In this document: positions 1-8,135 of the stretch, piece by piece
Layout of the letters: the number at the start of each line of letters is the position of its first letter
Numbering within the stretch: the stretch's first letter is position 1
From: Gammaproteobacteria bacterium
Lineage (GTDB): Bacteria; Pseudomonadota; Gammaproteobacteria; Pseudomonadales; Pseudohongiellaceae
Direction: 5' to 3'
Assembly: GCA_002711845.1 (NCBI GenBank)
Contig: PASF01000001.1
Location: 299,485 to 363,484 of the forward strand
DNA: 64,000 bases
The notes under the pieces: generated by a model
Told to the model about the DNA's origin: nothing
What the model saw: only the letters and a program-made list of their open reading frames with translations
Databases searched by the model: none
Position numbers and translations under genes: made by a program

Positions 1-65
1 GAGGGGGGCTGAGGAGAAGTCTGAAGAGAGGGGCATAGAACAGTTCTGATTATTGAGATAATCAA

Positions 66-98
66 CTGCCAGGGGCGCGGCAAGCGCGCCACCGGCAG
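66..98 (-). terminator. Hairpin after the redoxin/cytochrome fusion gene
   Basis: A nested inverted repeat is visible: CTGCC (66-70) pairs with GGCAG (94-98), and GGCGCG (74-79) pairs with CGCGCC (85-90) around a five-base loop. It lies just beyond the stop codon of the minus-strand gene ending at 114. There is no clean run of T after it on the minus strand, so it may be a weak or Rho-assisted terminator or an mRNA 3' stabiliser. Bases 1-65 hold no gene I can support. Confidence 0.45.
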
Positions 99-113
99 TC
101 ATCATCGATGCGG

Positions 114-1949
114 TCAGTTGTTCTGGCTGACCAGTTTCCACTCATAGAACCCCATGAACATCTCTTCCCAGCTCTGCTCGCCCCAGTTCACTTCGACTGA
201 CGGGTCCGGGTTAAAACGGTTCTGGGATGAATTGTCAAAAGCACCGCGGGCAATGATCTTGGTGCCCGCCGGCACGCGCACGGGTTCTGCCAGTTCATGA
301 GACAGCTGCCAGTTGAAGGAGTAGGCCGGTACCGACAACAGCAGCTCCTGTGAGCCATCCGGATACTCGGCGATAAACTTCATACGCTTGCCGCGGAAGT
401 GCATGTGCGGCATCAGGCTGCGGATCTCCGCTTCTTCCGGCACATAGGTGACCAGCTCCATCTCATGATCCTTAGCGTTTGCTGGGATGGCAAGGGTAAA
501 GGCGTTACCCACGCCGCCTGACATACGCTCGGCAGGCACTTCGCCCTCCGGATAAAAGTAGATGCCGATTTCAGTGGCATCGGTCATTTCCTTACCGGTG
601 GTGGTGTAATGCATCTGCAGGCTCAGGCCAGAGCCGGCGCGCAGCAGGCCACCGACGCCCTCCGGGTTCCAGGACACGCTGTTGCCCGGTGCATAACCGG
701 CCACCGAGGCCTGGTCGGCATCACCGCCGCCCAGCAGCACACCCACATCAATGTCCGGGTTCTCACGGAAGATGCGGTCAATATCCGGCTGCTCGCCGGC
801 GGCAATGGAGGCAAACATCTGCGCACGGATCGCCCGGGCACGCTCTTCGGGCAGGCTGTTGATGGCCGCCATGAATGCCGTCTGCGGGTCCGAGCGACCT
901 TCCGGGGGTACCACGGTGGTGATGATGTGGTGCAGCACTTCCGGGCTGCCCGGCGCCACTTCGCTGCCCTTGACCCAGCGATCTTCGGTCAGGCCCAGAT
1001 CGATGGGGATATCCATGTAGTCCACCACACCGGTGGCCGGGATGACCTGTGGCGGTACCTTGACGATCAGATCGGGCTCACCCATCTTCCACTTGGTGTC
1101 CGACCACACCAGCTCGGTCAGCGGATCCCGGTCGGCATCCTGCACGGGAGAGCCGGCATCAATCCAGCGCACCAGCGTCTGCATGTCTGCATCGCTGAGG
1201 TTCATTTCATTTTCGATTTTGTGGCCGACCTTGTTGTCGATCTGGCCCGGCGGCATGCGCTTGGTCATCACTACTTCGCGGATCATCGGCGACCAGCCCT
1301 GCACAGCCAGGTTGCTGTCCATAGCAAAGGGCGCGATACCGCCAGCGCGGTGACACTCGGCGCAGTTTTCGGCAATGATCGGCGCAATCTCGTCCTGGTA
1401 GGAGACCGCCGCGCCATCGACGCCGCCGTACTGAATACGCTCTCCCTGGCTGGCAACCTGCATCAGCGCCACCGACTCACCTGCCTTCAGGCTGAGCAGA
1501 GCCTCTTCCAGTTGCGGCTGTACAGGACCGCGGTACACCACCTCGAAGGTCGCCGGGTCATACACCACCGCCTGGTCCATATGGGTCAGCCCCAGTGCTT
1601 CCGACACCAGCTGGGCGTCATCCATCAACACCGGAATCGGCACATTGGGGATGGCCTGTGCCACGGCCTGGCGGTCGCTCTGCAGGCCCGGATTGATCAG
1701 GAAGAAGGCGACATCCTGATCCGCATAGTCATTGTAGAGCGCCTGCAGCGCGCTCAGTGACGCCTGATCAGTGGCACCCACCGCCTGTGGCAGAATCACC
1801 ACCGCATCGTGGTCGTCGTACCAGGACATGTGGTGCTGGTAGCCTTCGTGGTCGATCAGCGCGAAGTCACCGACGCGCTCACCGGCATGGAGAAACGACG
1901 ACGCAGCGGCCGTCAGGGTCAATAACGTGAGGCGGAACAAGGGTCTCAT
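114..1949 (-). CDS. Redoxin-like / cytochrome c / copper monooxygenase-like fusion protein
   Basis: Probably exported: residues 1-22 form a signal peptide. Residues ~24-165 look like a thioredoxin-fold redoxin domain but have no CxxC pair. A haem c site (CAECH, 196-200) follows, with a possible axial Met at 232 in TKRMPPG. The C-terminal half carries His motifs (HH 340-341, MHY 446-448, PHMH 514-517) as in copper type II ascorbate-dependent monooxygenase folds. Proteins of this layout are often labelled only as thiol-disulfide isomerase or ascorbate-dependent monooxygenase in marine Gammaproteobacteria. The loss of the redox cysteines suggests the first domain is structural. The substrate is unknown. 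It is a single gene with no obvious operon partner. Confidence 0.7.
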   Translation of the reverse strand: MRPLFRLTLLTLTAAASSFLHAGERVGDFALIDHEGYQHHMSWYDDHDAVVILPQAVGATDQASLSALQALYNDYADQDVAFFLINPGLQSDRQAVAQAIPNVPIPVLMDDAQLVSEALGLTHMDQAVVYDPATFEVVYRGPVQPQLEEALLSLKAGESVALMQVASQGERIQYGGVDGAAVSYQDEIAPIIAENCAECHRAGGIAPFAMDSNLAVQGWSPMIREVVMTKRMPPGQIDNKVGHKIENEMNLSDADMQTLVRWIDAGSPVQDADRDPLTELVWSDTKWKMGEPDLIVKVPPQVIPATGVVDYMDIPIDLGLTEDRWVKGSEVAPGSPEVLHHIITTVVPPEGRSDPQTAFMAAINSLPEERARAIRAQMFASIAAGEQPDIDRIFRENPDIDVGVLLGGGDADQASVAGYAPGNSVSWNPEGVGGLLRAGSGLSLQMHYTTTGKEMTDATEIGIYFYPEGEVPAERMSGGVGNAFTLAIPANAKDHEMELVTYVPEEAEIRSLMPHMHFRGKRMKFIAEYPDGSQELLLSVPAYSFNWQLSHELAEPVRVPAGTKIIARGAFDNSSQNRFNPDPSVEVNWGEQSWEEMFMGFYEWKLVSQNN

Positions 1950-2106
1950 AACGTGATCCTCTAAATTCAGGCACTGAGTCGCTTTTCAACTATCTGTTAC
2001 AGAAATACACAGACTAGACCCAAAAACCAGCGAGTTCAAGGCATTGTTCAAAAACCGGGGATTCGATTCGGTTGCAGGAATCGCGGTGTCCGGCTGGACG
2101 GGTGCA

Positions 2107-2280
2107 TCAGGGCGCCTTGTTCAGCGCCTCCAGCTTGGCATAGATGGCCTCGGCCTCTTCCTGAAAGGCGGAGTAGCCGCGGATATCGCCGTTGCGCTGT
2201 GCCTGCAGGGCCTGGGCAAGTTTGTCTTCGTAGGCTTTTTGCAGTTTTTCCTGGGGATTGGACTTAAACAGATTAAACAT
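2107..2280 (-). CDS. Small DUF6435 (Lacal_2735-type) protein
   Basis: A 57-residue, charged, helical protein beginning MFNLFKSNPQEKLQ. I chose the start at 2280, not the longer frame to 2328, because the family begins with MFxLFK and is about 55-60 residues long. The function of the family is unknown. The protein is soluble, with no signal peptide, and probably forms a short coiled coil (KAYEDKLAQALQAQ). It stands alone between the larger flanking genes. Confidence 0.65.
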   Translation of the reverse strand: MFNLFKSNPQEKLQKAYEDKLAQALQAQRNGDIRGYSAFQEEAEAIYAKLEALNKAP

Positions 2281-2439
2281 GTCGGTTCCGTCGTGAGAGA
2301 AAATCAGAGGATTCAGTGGCAAAGTCAATGCCGGTAAGGGTTACGGCGGAAAGGCACAGACAGATGACATTATGGGGATGCAGCCAGATTAAACCACGCC
2401 CCGTAGCCATGTTCGCGCCGACATTCACCCTAACGCTGG

Positions 2440-3018
2440 CTATGACCAGCGCCATGAATACACCAGCAGCCAAAGCGTATTCACCATGATCTGTAGTTTT
2501 TGCGCCATGGCGGTGGTGCCCAGGTTGTAGTCGGTCTCGCCGTTCCACACCAGCAATAGCAGGAAGGCCGCACTTGTCAGTGCACACACCAGCGTGAAAC
2601 GGCGCAGTGGGTCATCACGGCGCCACACCCAATGCAGCAGCAGGAATGCGGGGAACAGGCCCAGCTGCAGCGCCGCGCCGGTGTTGTGCGGCAGCCGGAT
2701 CGGGTAGGGGTATATCGCCACCAGCACAATGCCAATGGCAGCCAATACCAGCACCGCCGCGGTCAGCGCATCGCCCACTGAGCGCCGCAGCTGATACAGG
2801 CGACATGCGATCAGGCACTGCGTCAGGGCAATGGCGTAGAAACCCAGCGTCAGCACCCAGCCGGCCGGACCGACGGCATAGATGCTCAGCGTCCGGTGCC
2901 ACATCGACAAGTCATCGCGGACAAGATGCACGACAATAACGGCCACGCAGAACGACAGCGCGCAGGCGAATGCCAGGTTTTTGAAACGTGTACTTGGTTC
3001 GGTCGTACTCTCAGACAT
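2440..3018 (-). CDS. DUF998-type integral membrane protein
   Basis: 192 residues with about six hydrophobic segments (~14-32, 45-70, 82-105, 115-130, 141-157, 172-190). The layout and the conserved style (WHRTLSIYAVGPAGW near the start of helix 2, IYPYP after helix 3) fit the DUF998 family of inner-membrane proteins of unknown function. Its start lies 68 bases from that of the divergent double-glycine-leader peptide gene, so the two promoters must share this short spacer. No active-site residues can be named. Confidence 0.6.
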   Translation of the reverse strand: MSESTTEPSTRFKNLAFACALSFCVAVIVVHLVRDDLSMWHRTLSIYAVGPAGWVLTLGFYAIALTQCLIACRLYQLRRSVGDALTAAVLVLAAIGIVLVAIYPYPIRLPHNTGAALQLGLFPAFLLLHWVWRRDDPLRRFTLVCALTSAAFLLLLVWNGETDYNLGTTAMAQKLQIMVNTLWLLVYSWRWS

Positions 3019-3038
3019 TTTTTGTGCTAAGTATCCAT

Positions 3039-3054
3039 TGAGATGTCTATCTCA
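3039..3054. promoter_or_regulatory. Small inverted repeat in a divergent promoter region
   Basis: TGAGAT and ATCTCA form a perfect 6-bp inverted repeat with a 4-base spacer, in the 68-base gap between the DUF998 gene and the leader-peptide gene. The position suits an operator for either promoter. An arm this short can occur by chance. Confidence 0.25.
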
Positions 3055-3086
3055 CATCAAATCTAACCAACAAACAAGGAGTTGTT

Positions 3087-3356
3087 ATGAGGGAACTAAC
3101 AGACGTTGAAACTCACATGGTCGCCGGCGGGGTGCCTTTGATTGGCGTTCCCATCGTTATCGGTGCGCTGACTGGCGGTGCTTCCCAAGCCATTCAGTCG
3201 GAAGGCAATATCGGACACACCGTGATGGGCGCCGCCGTGGGTGCAGCTGCCGGGTTCTTTGGGGCAGTTGCCGCGGCCACAACGGGCGTGGCTCGCGCTG
3301 TATACGGGACATATGCTGTTGGGGCAGGTATCGCCACGACGTGGAACGATAGCTAA
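3087..3356 (+). CDS. Double-glycine-leader peptide, candidate class II microcin/bacteriocin
   Basis: 89 residues starting MRELTDVETHMVAGG, a leader ending in Gly-Gly at 14-15 of the kind cleaved by peptidase-containing ABC exporters. The ~74-residue core is rich in Gly and Ala and hydrophobic (IVIGALTGGAS, AAVGAAAGFFGAV), as in pore-forming class II microcins and bacteriocins. A good ribosome site (AAGGAG) precedes the ATG. The next gene, 26 bases on, encodes a small membrane protein that could be its immunity partner. A second gene with a near-identical leader lies at 18976-19203. No dedicated exporter or membrane-fusion gene is in this window, so export would depend on one elsewhere. Secretion and toxicity are inference. 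Confidence 0.6.
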   Translation: MRELTDVETHMVAGGVPLIGVPIVIGALTGGASQAIQSEGNIGHTVMGAAVGAAAGFFGAVAAATTGVARAVYGTYAVGAGIATTWNDS

Positions 3357-3382
3357 GTGCTATCTGAAATGGAGGATGAGAA

Positions 3383-3673
3383 GTGCCAGCTCTTGAGTTT
3401 GTAGTCGTATTGAATACGTTTATCAATGTCGTTATCGGACTGTGGTTCTTACCGTCAGCGATTGATCTGAATCTGCGGGGCAGGCTCAAGGGTGTGGCAC
3501 CTTTCAAGTTTGCTGCTTATGCAGTTGCATTGATTTTTCTGAACAGTCTGGCTGTGTTGCACAGCGTTGCCTGGTCGATGAGTTCATTGGGTAAAATAGT
3601 GCTCATGTCTCTATTGCCGTTTGTTGCGGCCTATTTGATGAAACGTTTCTACTTCGCCAGGCTTTCTGCTTAG
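3383..3673 (+). CDS. Small membrane protein, possible immunity protein
   Basis: 96 residues from a GTG start, preceded by GGAGGA at a normal distance. It has three probable membrane helices (~5-25, 43-65, 69-90) joined by short basic loops (RGRLKG, KRFYFAR). It sits directly behind the double-glycine-leader peptide gene, with only 26 bases between them, so co-transcription is likely. Small multi-helix membrane proteins in this position commonly give self-immunity to class II microcins. That role is inferred from position alone; I recognise no family. Confidence 0.5.
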   Translation: MPALEFVVVLNTFINVVIGLWFLPSAIDLNLRGRLKGVAPFKFAAYAVALIFLNSLAVLHSVAWSMSSLGKIVLMSLLPFVAAYLMKRFYFARLSA

Positions 3674-3722
3674 CAACTTATCTGCCCCTACGACCTTTGA
3701 CGTTGACTTAGTATATGTATCG

Positions 3723-3762
3723 AACATCATCATGGTTGTCGCTTGACAACCATGATGATGTT
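3723..3762. promoter_or_regulatory. 18-bp perfect inverted repeat, likely operator
   Basis: AACATCATCATGGTTGTC (3723-3740) is repeated exactly as its reverse complement at 3745-3762, around the four-base loop GCTT. A consensus -35 hexamer TTGACA (3743-3748) lies across the loop and right arm, about 40 bases before the ATG at 3785. This arrangement fits an autoregulated operator for the downstream HTH-containing pair. The T-richness after the right arm is weak, so a terminator for the preceding gene is the less likely reading. Confidence 0.5.
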
Positions 3763-3784
3763 TGTCATTCTTCGGAGCCAAGGA

Positions 3785-4045
3785 ATGGCCAGACCCAGAC
3801 ATCCCAGAAAGGAAATTGAGAATGTTCTCCGCTTTGCCGAGCAGCATGAGTGGTTGGTAAAAGTTGGCGGCGCTCATGCCTGGGGAAAAATCTACTGTCC
3901 GTATAATGATAGTGAGTGTCGTTGCGGCGAGTTCTGTATAACGTGCGTCTGGAGTACACCACGGAATCCGGTTGGTCATGCCCGGGCACTGAGAAGGGTT
4001 GTTGAGAAATGTGCCCGTCAAGCGGGTCTAAATGATTACCCCTGA
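3785..4045 (+). CDS. HicA-like small protein of a toxin-antitoxin-like pair
   Basis: 86 residues starting MARPRHPRKEIENVL. The N-terminal part (EIENVLRFAEQHEWLVKVGGAHAWGKIYC) resembles a HicA-type double-stranded-RNA-binding fold: a helix, then a strand with a Gly-x-His turn. It is followed by a Cys-rich segment (C39, C46, C48, C53, C56) that may bind metal. I chose the internal ATG because the longer frame would start on a TTG inside the palindrome. It is followed 11 bases later by an HTH-domain gene. The pairing suggests toxin first, antitoxin second. Toxicity has not been shown and the family is uncharacterised as far as I know. Confidence 0.5.
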   Translation: MARPRHPRKEIENVLRFAEQHEWLVKVGGAHAWGKIYCPYNDSECRCGEFCITCVWSTPRNPVGHARALRRVVEKCARQAGLNDYP

Positions 4046-4056
4046 GAGGGTTTTTT

Positions 4057-4554
4057 GTGGAATATACGTTTACCCTGAAGTATCAATTGTCAGCACAGGA
4101 CATTGATCCGGACATTTTGCTGGAAAGGTTGGGCGCGGCGGGCTGTGATGACGCCCTGGCAGGTATTGGGCTGCCTGGACGGCTGGCCCTTGAGTTCTCC
4201 AGGGAGGCACAGAGCGCTGAAGAGGCAATAAAGTCTGCGCTGTCAGATGTCGAAACAGCGGTGCCATCTGCAAGGTTGATTGAGGCAGCGCCGGATCTGG
4301 TTGGCTTGACCGACGTAGCTGATCTGGTTGGCATGTCACGCCAGGCGATGCGGAAGCTGATGTTGACTCACTCGGTGACCTTCCCCGGGCCGGTTCACGA
4401 AGGAAGTTCGTCAATCTGGCATCTGGCCGATGTGCTCGATTGGCTGAAGGCGCGTGGCAGCTACACATTTGATGAACGGGTACTGGAGATAGCGCACGTT
4501 GCCTTTAGCGTGAATATAACGAAGGAACTTGGTAGGCTGGCCTCCAGACAATAA
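4057..4554 (+). CDS. HTH protein, candidate antitoxin/autoregulator
   Basis: 165 residues from a GTG start, with GAGAGG upstream overlapping the stop of the preceding gene. The N-terminal ~75 residues form an alpha/beta segment resembling a HicB-like partial RNase H fold only loosely. Residues ~88-135 hold a helix-turn-helix (LTDVADLVGMSRQAMRKLM) followed by a winged part (IWHLADVLDWLKARG), as in AlpA/MerR-like DNA binders. It probably binds the 18-bp inverted repeat upstream of its operon. The pair could be a type II toxin-antitoxin module; a plain regulator with an accessory protein is the alternative. Confidence 0.5.
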   Translation: MEYTFTLKYQLSAQDIDPDILLERLGAAGCDDALAGIGLPGRLALEFSREAQSAEEAIKSALSDVETAVPSARLIEAAPDLVGLTDVADLVGMSRQAMRKLMLTHSVTFPGPVHEGSSSIWHLADVLDWLKARGSYTFDERVLEIAHVAFSVNITKELGRLASRQ

Positions 4555-4616
4555 CGCGCAGACACTAGAGCAACGATAGACATCCAAGTCATCCTGCGTT
4601 AACACGGAGCCCCCCC

Positions 4617-5837
4617 ATGAAAAAACCGCTTATTGTGTTTGGTGCCACCAGTTTTGTCGGGCAGATCCTGTGCCGTTATCTGCACGAGCTCAATCACGAT
4701 GGCTCCGTTAACTGGCTGATGGCCGCACGCTCTGAAGAGAAGCTTAAACGCCTGCAGCAGGAGTTGGGCGGCCCCCACACCCCGGAATACCGCCTGGCCG
4801 ATGCTGGCAACGAGTCGCAGCTGCGTGCCCTGTGCGAGGAAGCCGGGGTGATTATCTCCACCGTTGGCCCCTACGCGCTGTATGGAGAACCGCTGATCAA
4901 AGTCTGTGTGGAAACCGGCACCGACTATTGTGACCTGACCGGGGAAACCCAGTGGATCCGGCGCATGATCGATCGCTACGACGCGCAGGCGCGGGACAGT
5001 GGCGCCCGCATCGTGCACTGCTGCGGTTTCGACTCCATCCCTTCGGACCTGGGCGTGTGGTTTCTGCAGCAGCAGGCGCAGGCGAAACTGGGCAGCCACT
5101 GCCAGCATGTCAAAATGCGGGTGCGCAACTTCAAGGGCGGCTTCTCCGGCGGCACCGTTGCAAGCATGATGAATGTCGCCAAAGAAGCGGCCAGCGATTC
5201 AGCTCTGCGCCGCGAACTGGCCGATCCCTACTCGCTGTGTCCGGCGGACAGCAAACCCCGGGTCAAACAGCCCAAAATTACCGCCACCCTGGATGACGAT
5301 GTCGACAGCTGGATTGCTCCATTTGTCATGGAGGCGATCAACACCCGCGTGGTGCACCGCTCCAACGCACTGCTGGGTCAGCCCTGGGGCGCGGACTTTA
5401 TGTATGACGAGGCGGTGATGACGGGGGCGGAGAACAAGGGCCGCACCCGCGCCAAACTCACGGCGCTGGGTCAGCCGCTGATGATGCTGGGCTTTGCCGT
5501 GCCACCGGCGCGCTGGCTGATGAGCCGCTTCCTGCCCAAACCCGGCGAGGGCCCGAGCCCGGAGATCCAGCGCAAGGGCTTTTTTGATCTGGTGTTTGTC
5601 GGGCACACGCCAGATAACCGGACGATTAAGACCACCCTGTACGGCGAACGCGACCCGGGTTACGGCGCCACTGCCCGAATGCTGGGGCAAGCAGCGCTGT
5701 GCCTGCGCGATGATGTCAGCCGGGATGACAAACCGGGCGGATTCTGGACTCCGGCTTCGGCGCTGGCGCAACCGCTGATTCCCCGGCTCGAAGCGTTCGC
5801 CGGGTTGGCATTTACCACCGAGCTATTCAAGCAATAA
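4617..5837 (+). CDS. Saccharopine dehydrogenase family NAD(P)-binding oxidoreductase
   Basis: 406 residues. The N-terminus is a Rossmann fold with the dinucleotide-binding turn GATSFVGQ (9-16), followed by TVGPYALYG (~82-90) and DYCDLTGE (~104-111), hallmarks of the saccharopine dehydrogenase NADP-binding family and of trans-acting enoyl reductases. Members of this type act as reductases on lipid or amino-acid intermediates; the substrate here cannot be read from sequence. A C-terminal hydrophobic stretch (PLMMLGFAVPPARWLM) could contact membrane. Its 3' end overlaps the convergent amidohydrolase gene by 15 bases. The ribosome site GGAG precedes the ATG. Confidence 0.75.
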   Translation: MKKPLIVFGATSFVGQILCRYLHELNHDGSVNWLMAARSEEKLKRLQQELGGPHTPEYRLADAGNESQLRALCEEAGVIISTVGPYALYGEPLIKVCVETGTDYCDLTGETQWIRRMIDRYDAQARDSGARIVHCCGFDSIPSDLGVWFLQQQAQAKLGSHCQHVKMRVRNFKGGFSGGTVASMMNVAKEAASDSALRRELADPYSLCPADSKPRVKQPKITATLDDDVDSWIAPFVMEAINTRVVHRSNALLGQPWGADFMYDEAVMTGAENKGRTRAKLTALGQPLMMLGFAVPPARWLMSRFLPKPGEGPSPEIQRKGFFDLVFVGHTPDNRTIKTTLYGERDPGYGATARMLGQAALCLRDDVSRDDKPGGFWTPASALAQPLIPRLEAFAGLAFTTELFKQ

Positions 5838-7925
5838 GCGTGGCGCGTCGGTAAACGGTCGAATGCCAAACTCAGGATAAATATCGCTGGGAAAATAGAA
5901 GTTGCCATCTTTCACAACCAGTGAAATCGTTTTGATGGCTTTCAGATCAGCCGTCGGATCACCGGGCACCAGGAAAAAATCAGCCAGTTTTCCCTGTTCA
6001 ATCGAACCCAGTTTATCGTCCTGCCCCAGGTAACTGGCCATATCCAGCGTCGCCATTTTCAGCACTTCAGCGGCTGTCATGCCAATCTCCTGGTAAAGCT
6101 CCAGCTCGCGGTGATAACTAAACGAGCCGCCCAGGTCGGTGCCCGGAATAATCACCACACCCTGATCGCGCATTGCCCGCACCGTTTCCAGGATTTTGGC
6201 AAAACCCTGCCGGTAAGCGATGTCATCCTCGGGTGAGGCGATTTCAGAACGCGCAGTTCTGGCATTGCGCTGGATGCCCACGGGCATATTGTCGATGTAG
6301 TCCACCATGCCGGGCGCCACTTCGCCATTGCGAGACAGCATCAGGTTCTCATGAATGGCCAGCGTCGGGTCAATGCCCATGCCGCGCTCACCCATGCTGG
6401 AAATGGTAGCTTGCACCGCGTCGGAATTGATATCGATGGCGGGGAATCGCTTCATGGCGGTCAGCCGCAACAAGGTGCGGGTATCTTCGTCAGGCGCCAA
6501 TACCCAGCCCAACATCACCTGATTAATGTGCGTCAGCTCATCGTACCCTGCCGCAATCATGGCATCGGCATTACTGAAAGCGGGCACATGTCCGGCAACA
6601 CGCAGGCCGCGAGCGTGGGCTTCAGTCACCATGGCCGGCACCCATGCCGGATTCATGCTGTTGTAGATTTTGATCTGATGGAAATCGCCCTGATCGGCAT
6701 ACCAGCGCACGGCATCCAGTGCTTCCTCCTGTGTCGACACCAGGATGCCACTGTTGGAATTGAACGGGCTTCGGCCCTCGATAAAGCCGCTGCGGTGAAT
6801 ACGCGGCCCGACCAATCGGCCCGATTCAATTTTGTTAATCAGGTCATCGAGCACCTCATTGTTGTTGCCCATGTCACGGAAACTGGTGACCCCAGCGGCA
6901 ATATTAAGCAGCGCACTGCCCTGGCCCGCATGCGCATGCATCTCAAACATCCCGGCAACCAGGGTGCCGCCCGCGCCATCGATCAGAATCTCATCGGCAT
7001 CAGGCGCTTGTGTCACGTCGTCAATTGATGCGATCCGATTTTCTGCCACCAGCACGGATACCGGGTCAGACAGATTCAGGCTGTCCGGATCAAATACCCT
7101 GACGTTATTGATGCGCACGGGTCTATCAAACACGCGGGTGACTTGTTCCTGGATGGTTTCAAAGCGGCGGGTGGCGTATTCGGCAGCCAGATCACGCAGA
7201 CGCTGCTCTTCAGCCTCGAAGCCGGAGCGCACCAGCGCAAATCTCTCCGTCATGGAGGCAAACAGCAGGCCGGACTCATCCAGCGCAAAGTAACTCGGAT
7301 TCAGGTCAATGCCCGATAACGCATAGGTGGTGACAGGCATTGCAGCGCCATCGCTGCCGGTGACCTGCAGAGTCTCAATAGCGTCCAGTTTCAGCTCGCC
7401 GGCTGGCAGCACCGCCAGGGTATTTCCCTCGGCCGCCAATAACAGTCGTGCATAGACCCACAAGGCATAGGGACTGGACTCCTGTGCGACATATAAATTG
7501 GCCTCCGCCAACTCTGCTGCGCTGGACCCGGTGGTATCTGTCCAGGCCGCTCTGCCGCCTTCAACCTCAAACTGCTCTGCGATGATATTGCCAAAGGTTG
7601 TTGCGCCCGTAATCCGCCAGCTACTTGGTAATCCGTCATCATTAAACTCAATGACTTCTTCAACGGATGGGCCCCGACCGTTGTTACGGTATTCATAACC
7701 CACATTGGTGACGTCGCCGTGCTGCACCTCCATCTGCCCAACCCGCGTCCCCGAGATAAGCGCGGTAAACGTTTCAGACCCGGCAGGCCGCGCCAACGTG
7801 GTTTCCGTTGCCTCAGACGACACCGCAGCGGCAGGTGGCGTGGGTTCCTGCTGGCTACAGGCTGCCAGTGACAGGGCGGCGACGATCATCACGAGTAATG
7901 CGCGGCTTCGGCGTTGAGATTTCAT
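5823..7925 (-). CDS. Amidohydrolase family lipoprotein
   Basis: About 700 residues from the chosen start at 7925, which gives a lipoprotein signal peptide with lipobox LAAC and a GGAG ribosome site. The N-terminal ~270 residues are a beta-rich extension. The C-terminal amidohydrolase domain has the metal-binding HxH (MHAHAG, ~330-332), GHVPAF, ELTHIN and the metal Asp in GTDLGG. Imidazolonepropionase-like and prolidase-like members of this group hydrolyse cyclic amides or dipeptides, so a role in periplasmic peptide or amide breakdown is plausible, next to the divergent M24 peptidase. The substrate is not known. It is anchored to a membrane, probably facing the periplasm. Confidence 0.75.
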   Translation of the reverse strand: MKSQRRSRALLVMIVAALSLAACSQQEPTPPAAAVSSEATETTLARPAGSETFTALISGTRVGQMEVQHGDVTNVGYEYRNNGRGPSVEEVIEFNDDGLPSSWRITGATTFGNIIAEQFEVEGGRAAWTDTTGSSAAELAEANLYVAQESSPYALWVYARLLLAAEGNTLAVLPAGELKLDAIETLQVTGSDGAAMPVTTYALSGIDLNPSYFALDESGLLFASMTERFALVRSGFEAEEQRLRDLAAEYATRRFETIQEQVTRVFDRPVRINNVRVFDPDSLNLSDPVSVLVAENRIASIDDVTQAPDADEILIDGAGGTLVAGMFEMHAHAGQGSALLNIAAGVTSFRDMGNNNEVLDDLINKIESGRLVGPRIHRSGFIEGRSPFNSNSGILVSTQEEALDAVRWYADQGDFHQIKIYNSMNPAWVPAMVTEAHARGLRVAGHVPAFSNADAMIAAGYDELTHINQVMLGWVLAPDEDTRTLLRLTAMKRFPAIDINSDAVQATISSMGERGMGIDPTLAIHENLMLSRNGEVAPGMVDYIDNMPVGIQRNARTARSEIASPEDDIAYRQGFAKILETVRAMRDQGVVIIPGTDLGGSFSYHRELELYQEIGMTAAEVLKMATLDMASYLGQDDKLGSIEQGKLADFFLVPGDPTADLKAIKTISLVVKDGNFYFPSDIYPEFGIRPFTDAPRLLLE

Positions 7926-8135
7926 TGGGGGCTCCGTGAATGGGTGTTTTTCAGCAGCTGTGCGTCGGCGGCAGCCACGGCATGTGCTGCCGAGCTTAGC
8001 GTAACTTCGCCTGCACACCAACGCTTATCAAACTTACGTCGTTGCCAGAACCAATCGGTATTGGCGGCATCCCTGGACGCTGCGCTGGACAACTCCCTGA
8101 TCTCGCGATACTTTCTGTTGTACTGTTGTACACAT

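Noticed and set aside
609-1760. 383-codon frame on the plus strand inside the first gene
   Set aside because: Antisense shadow: His/Arg-rich, no ribosome site, no family character, while the minus-strand frame has a signal peptide and haem motif.
2511-2523. GGTGGTGCCCAGG matching the tRNA-Leu 3' end, as a possible distal attachment site
   Set aside because: The match is about 11 bases, falls inside the coding sequence of the DUF998 gene and ends there; chance similarity is more likely.
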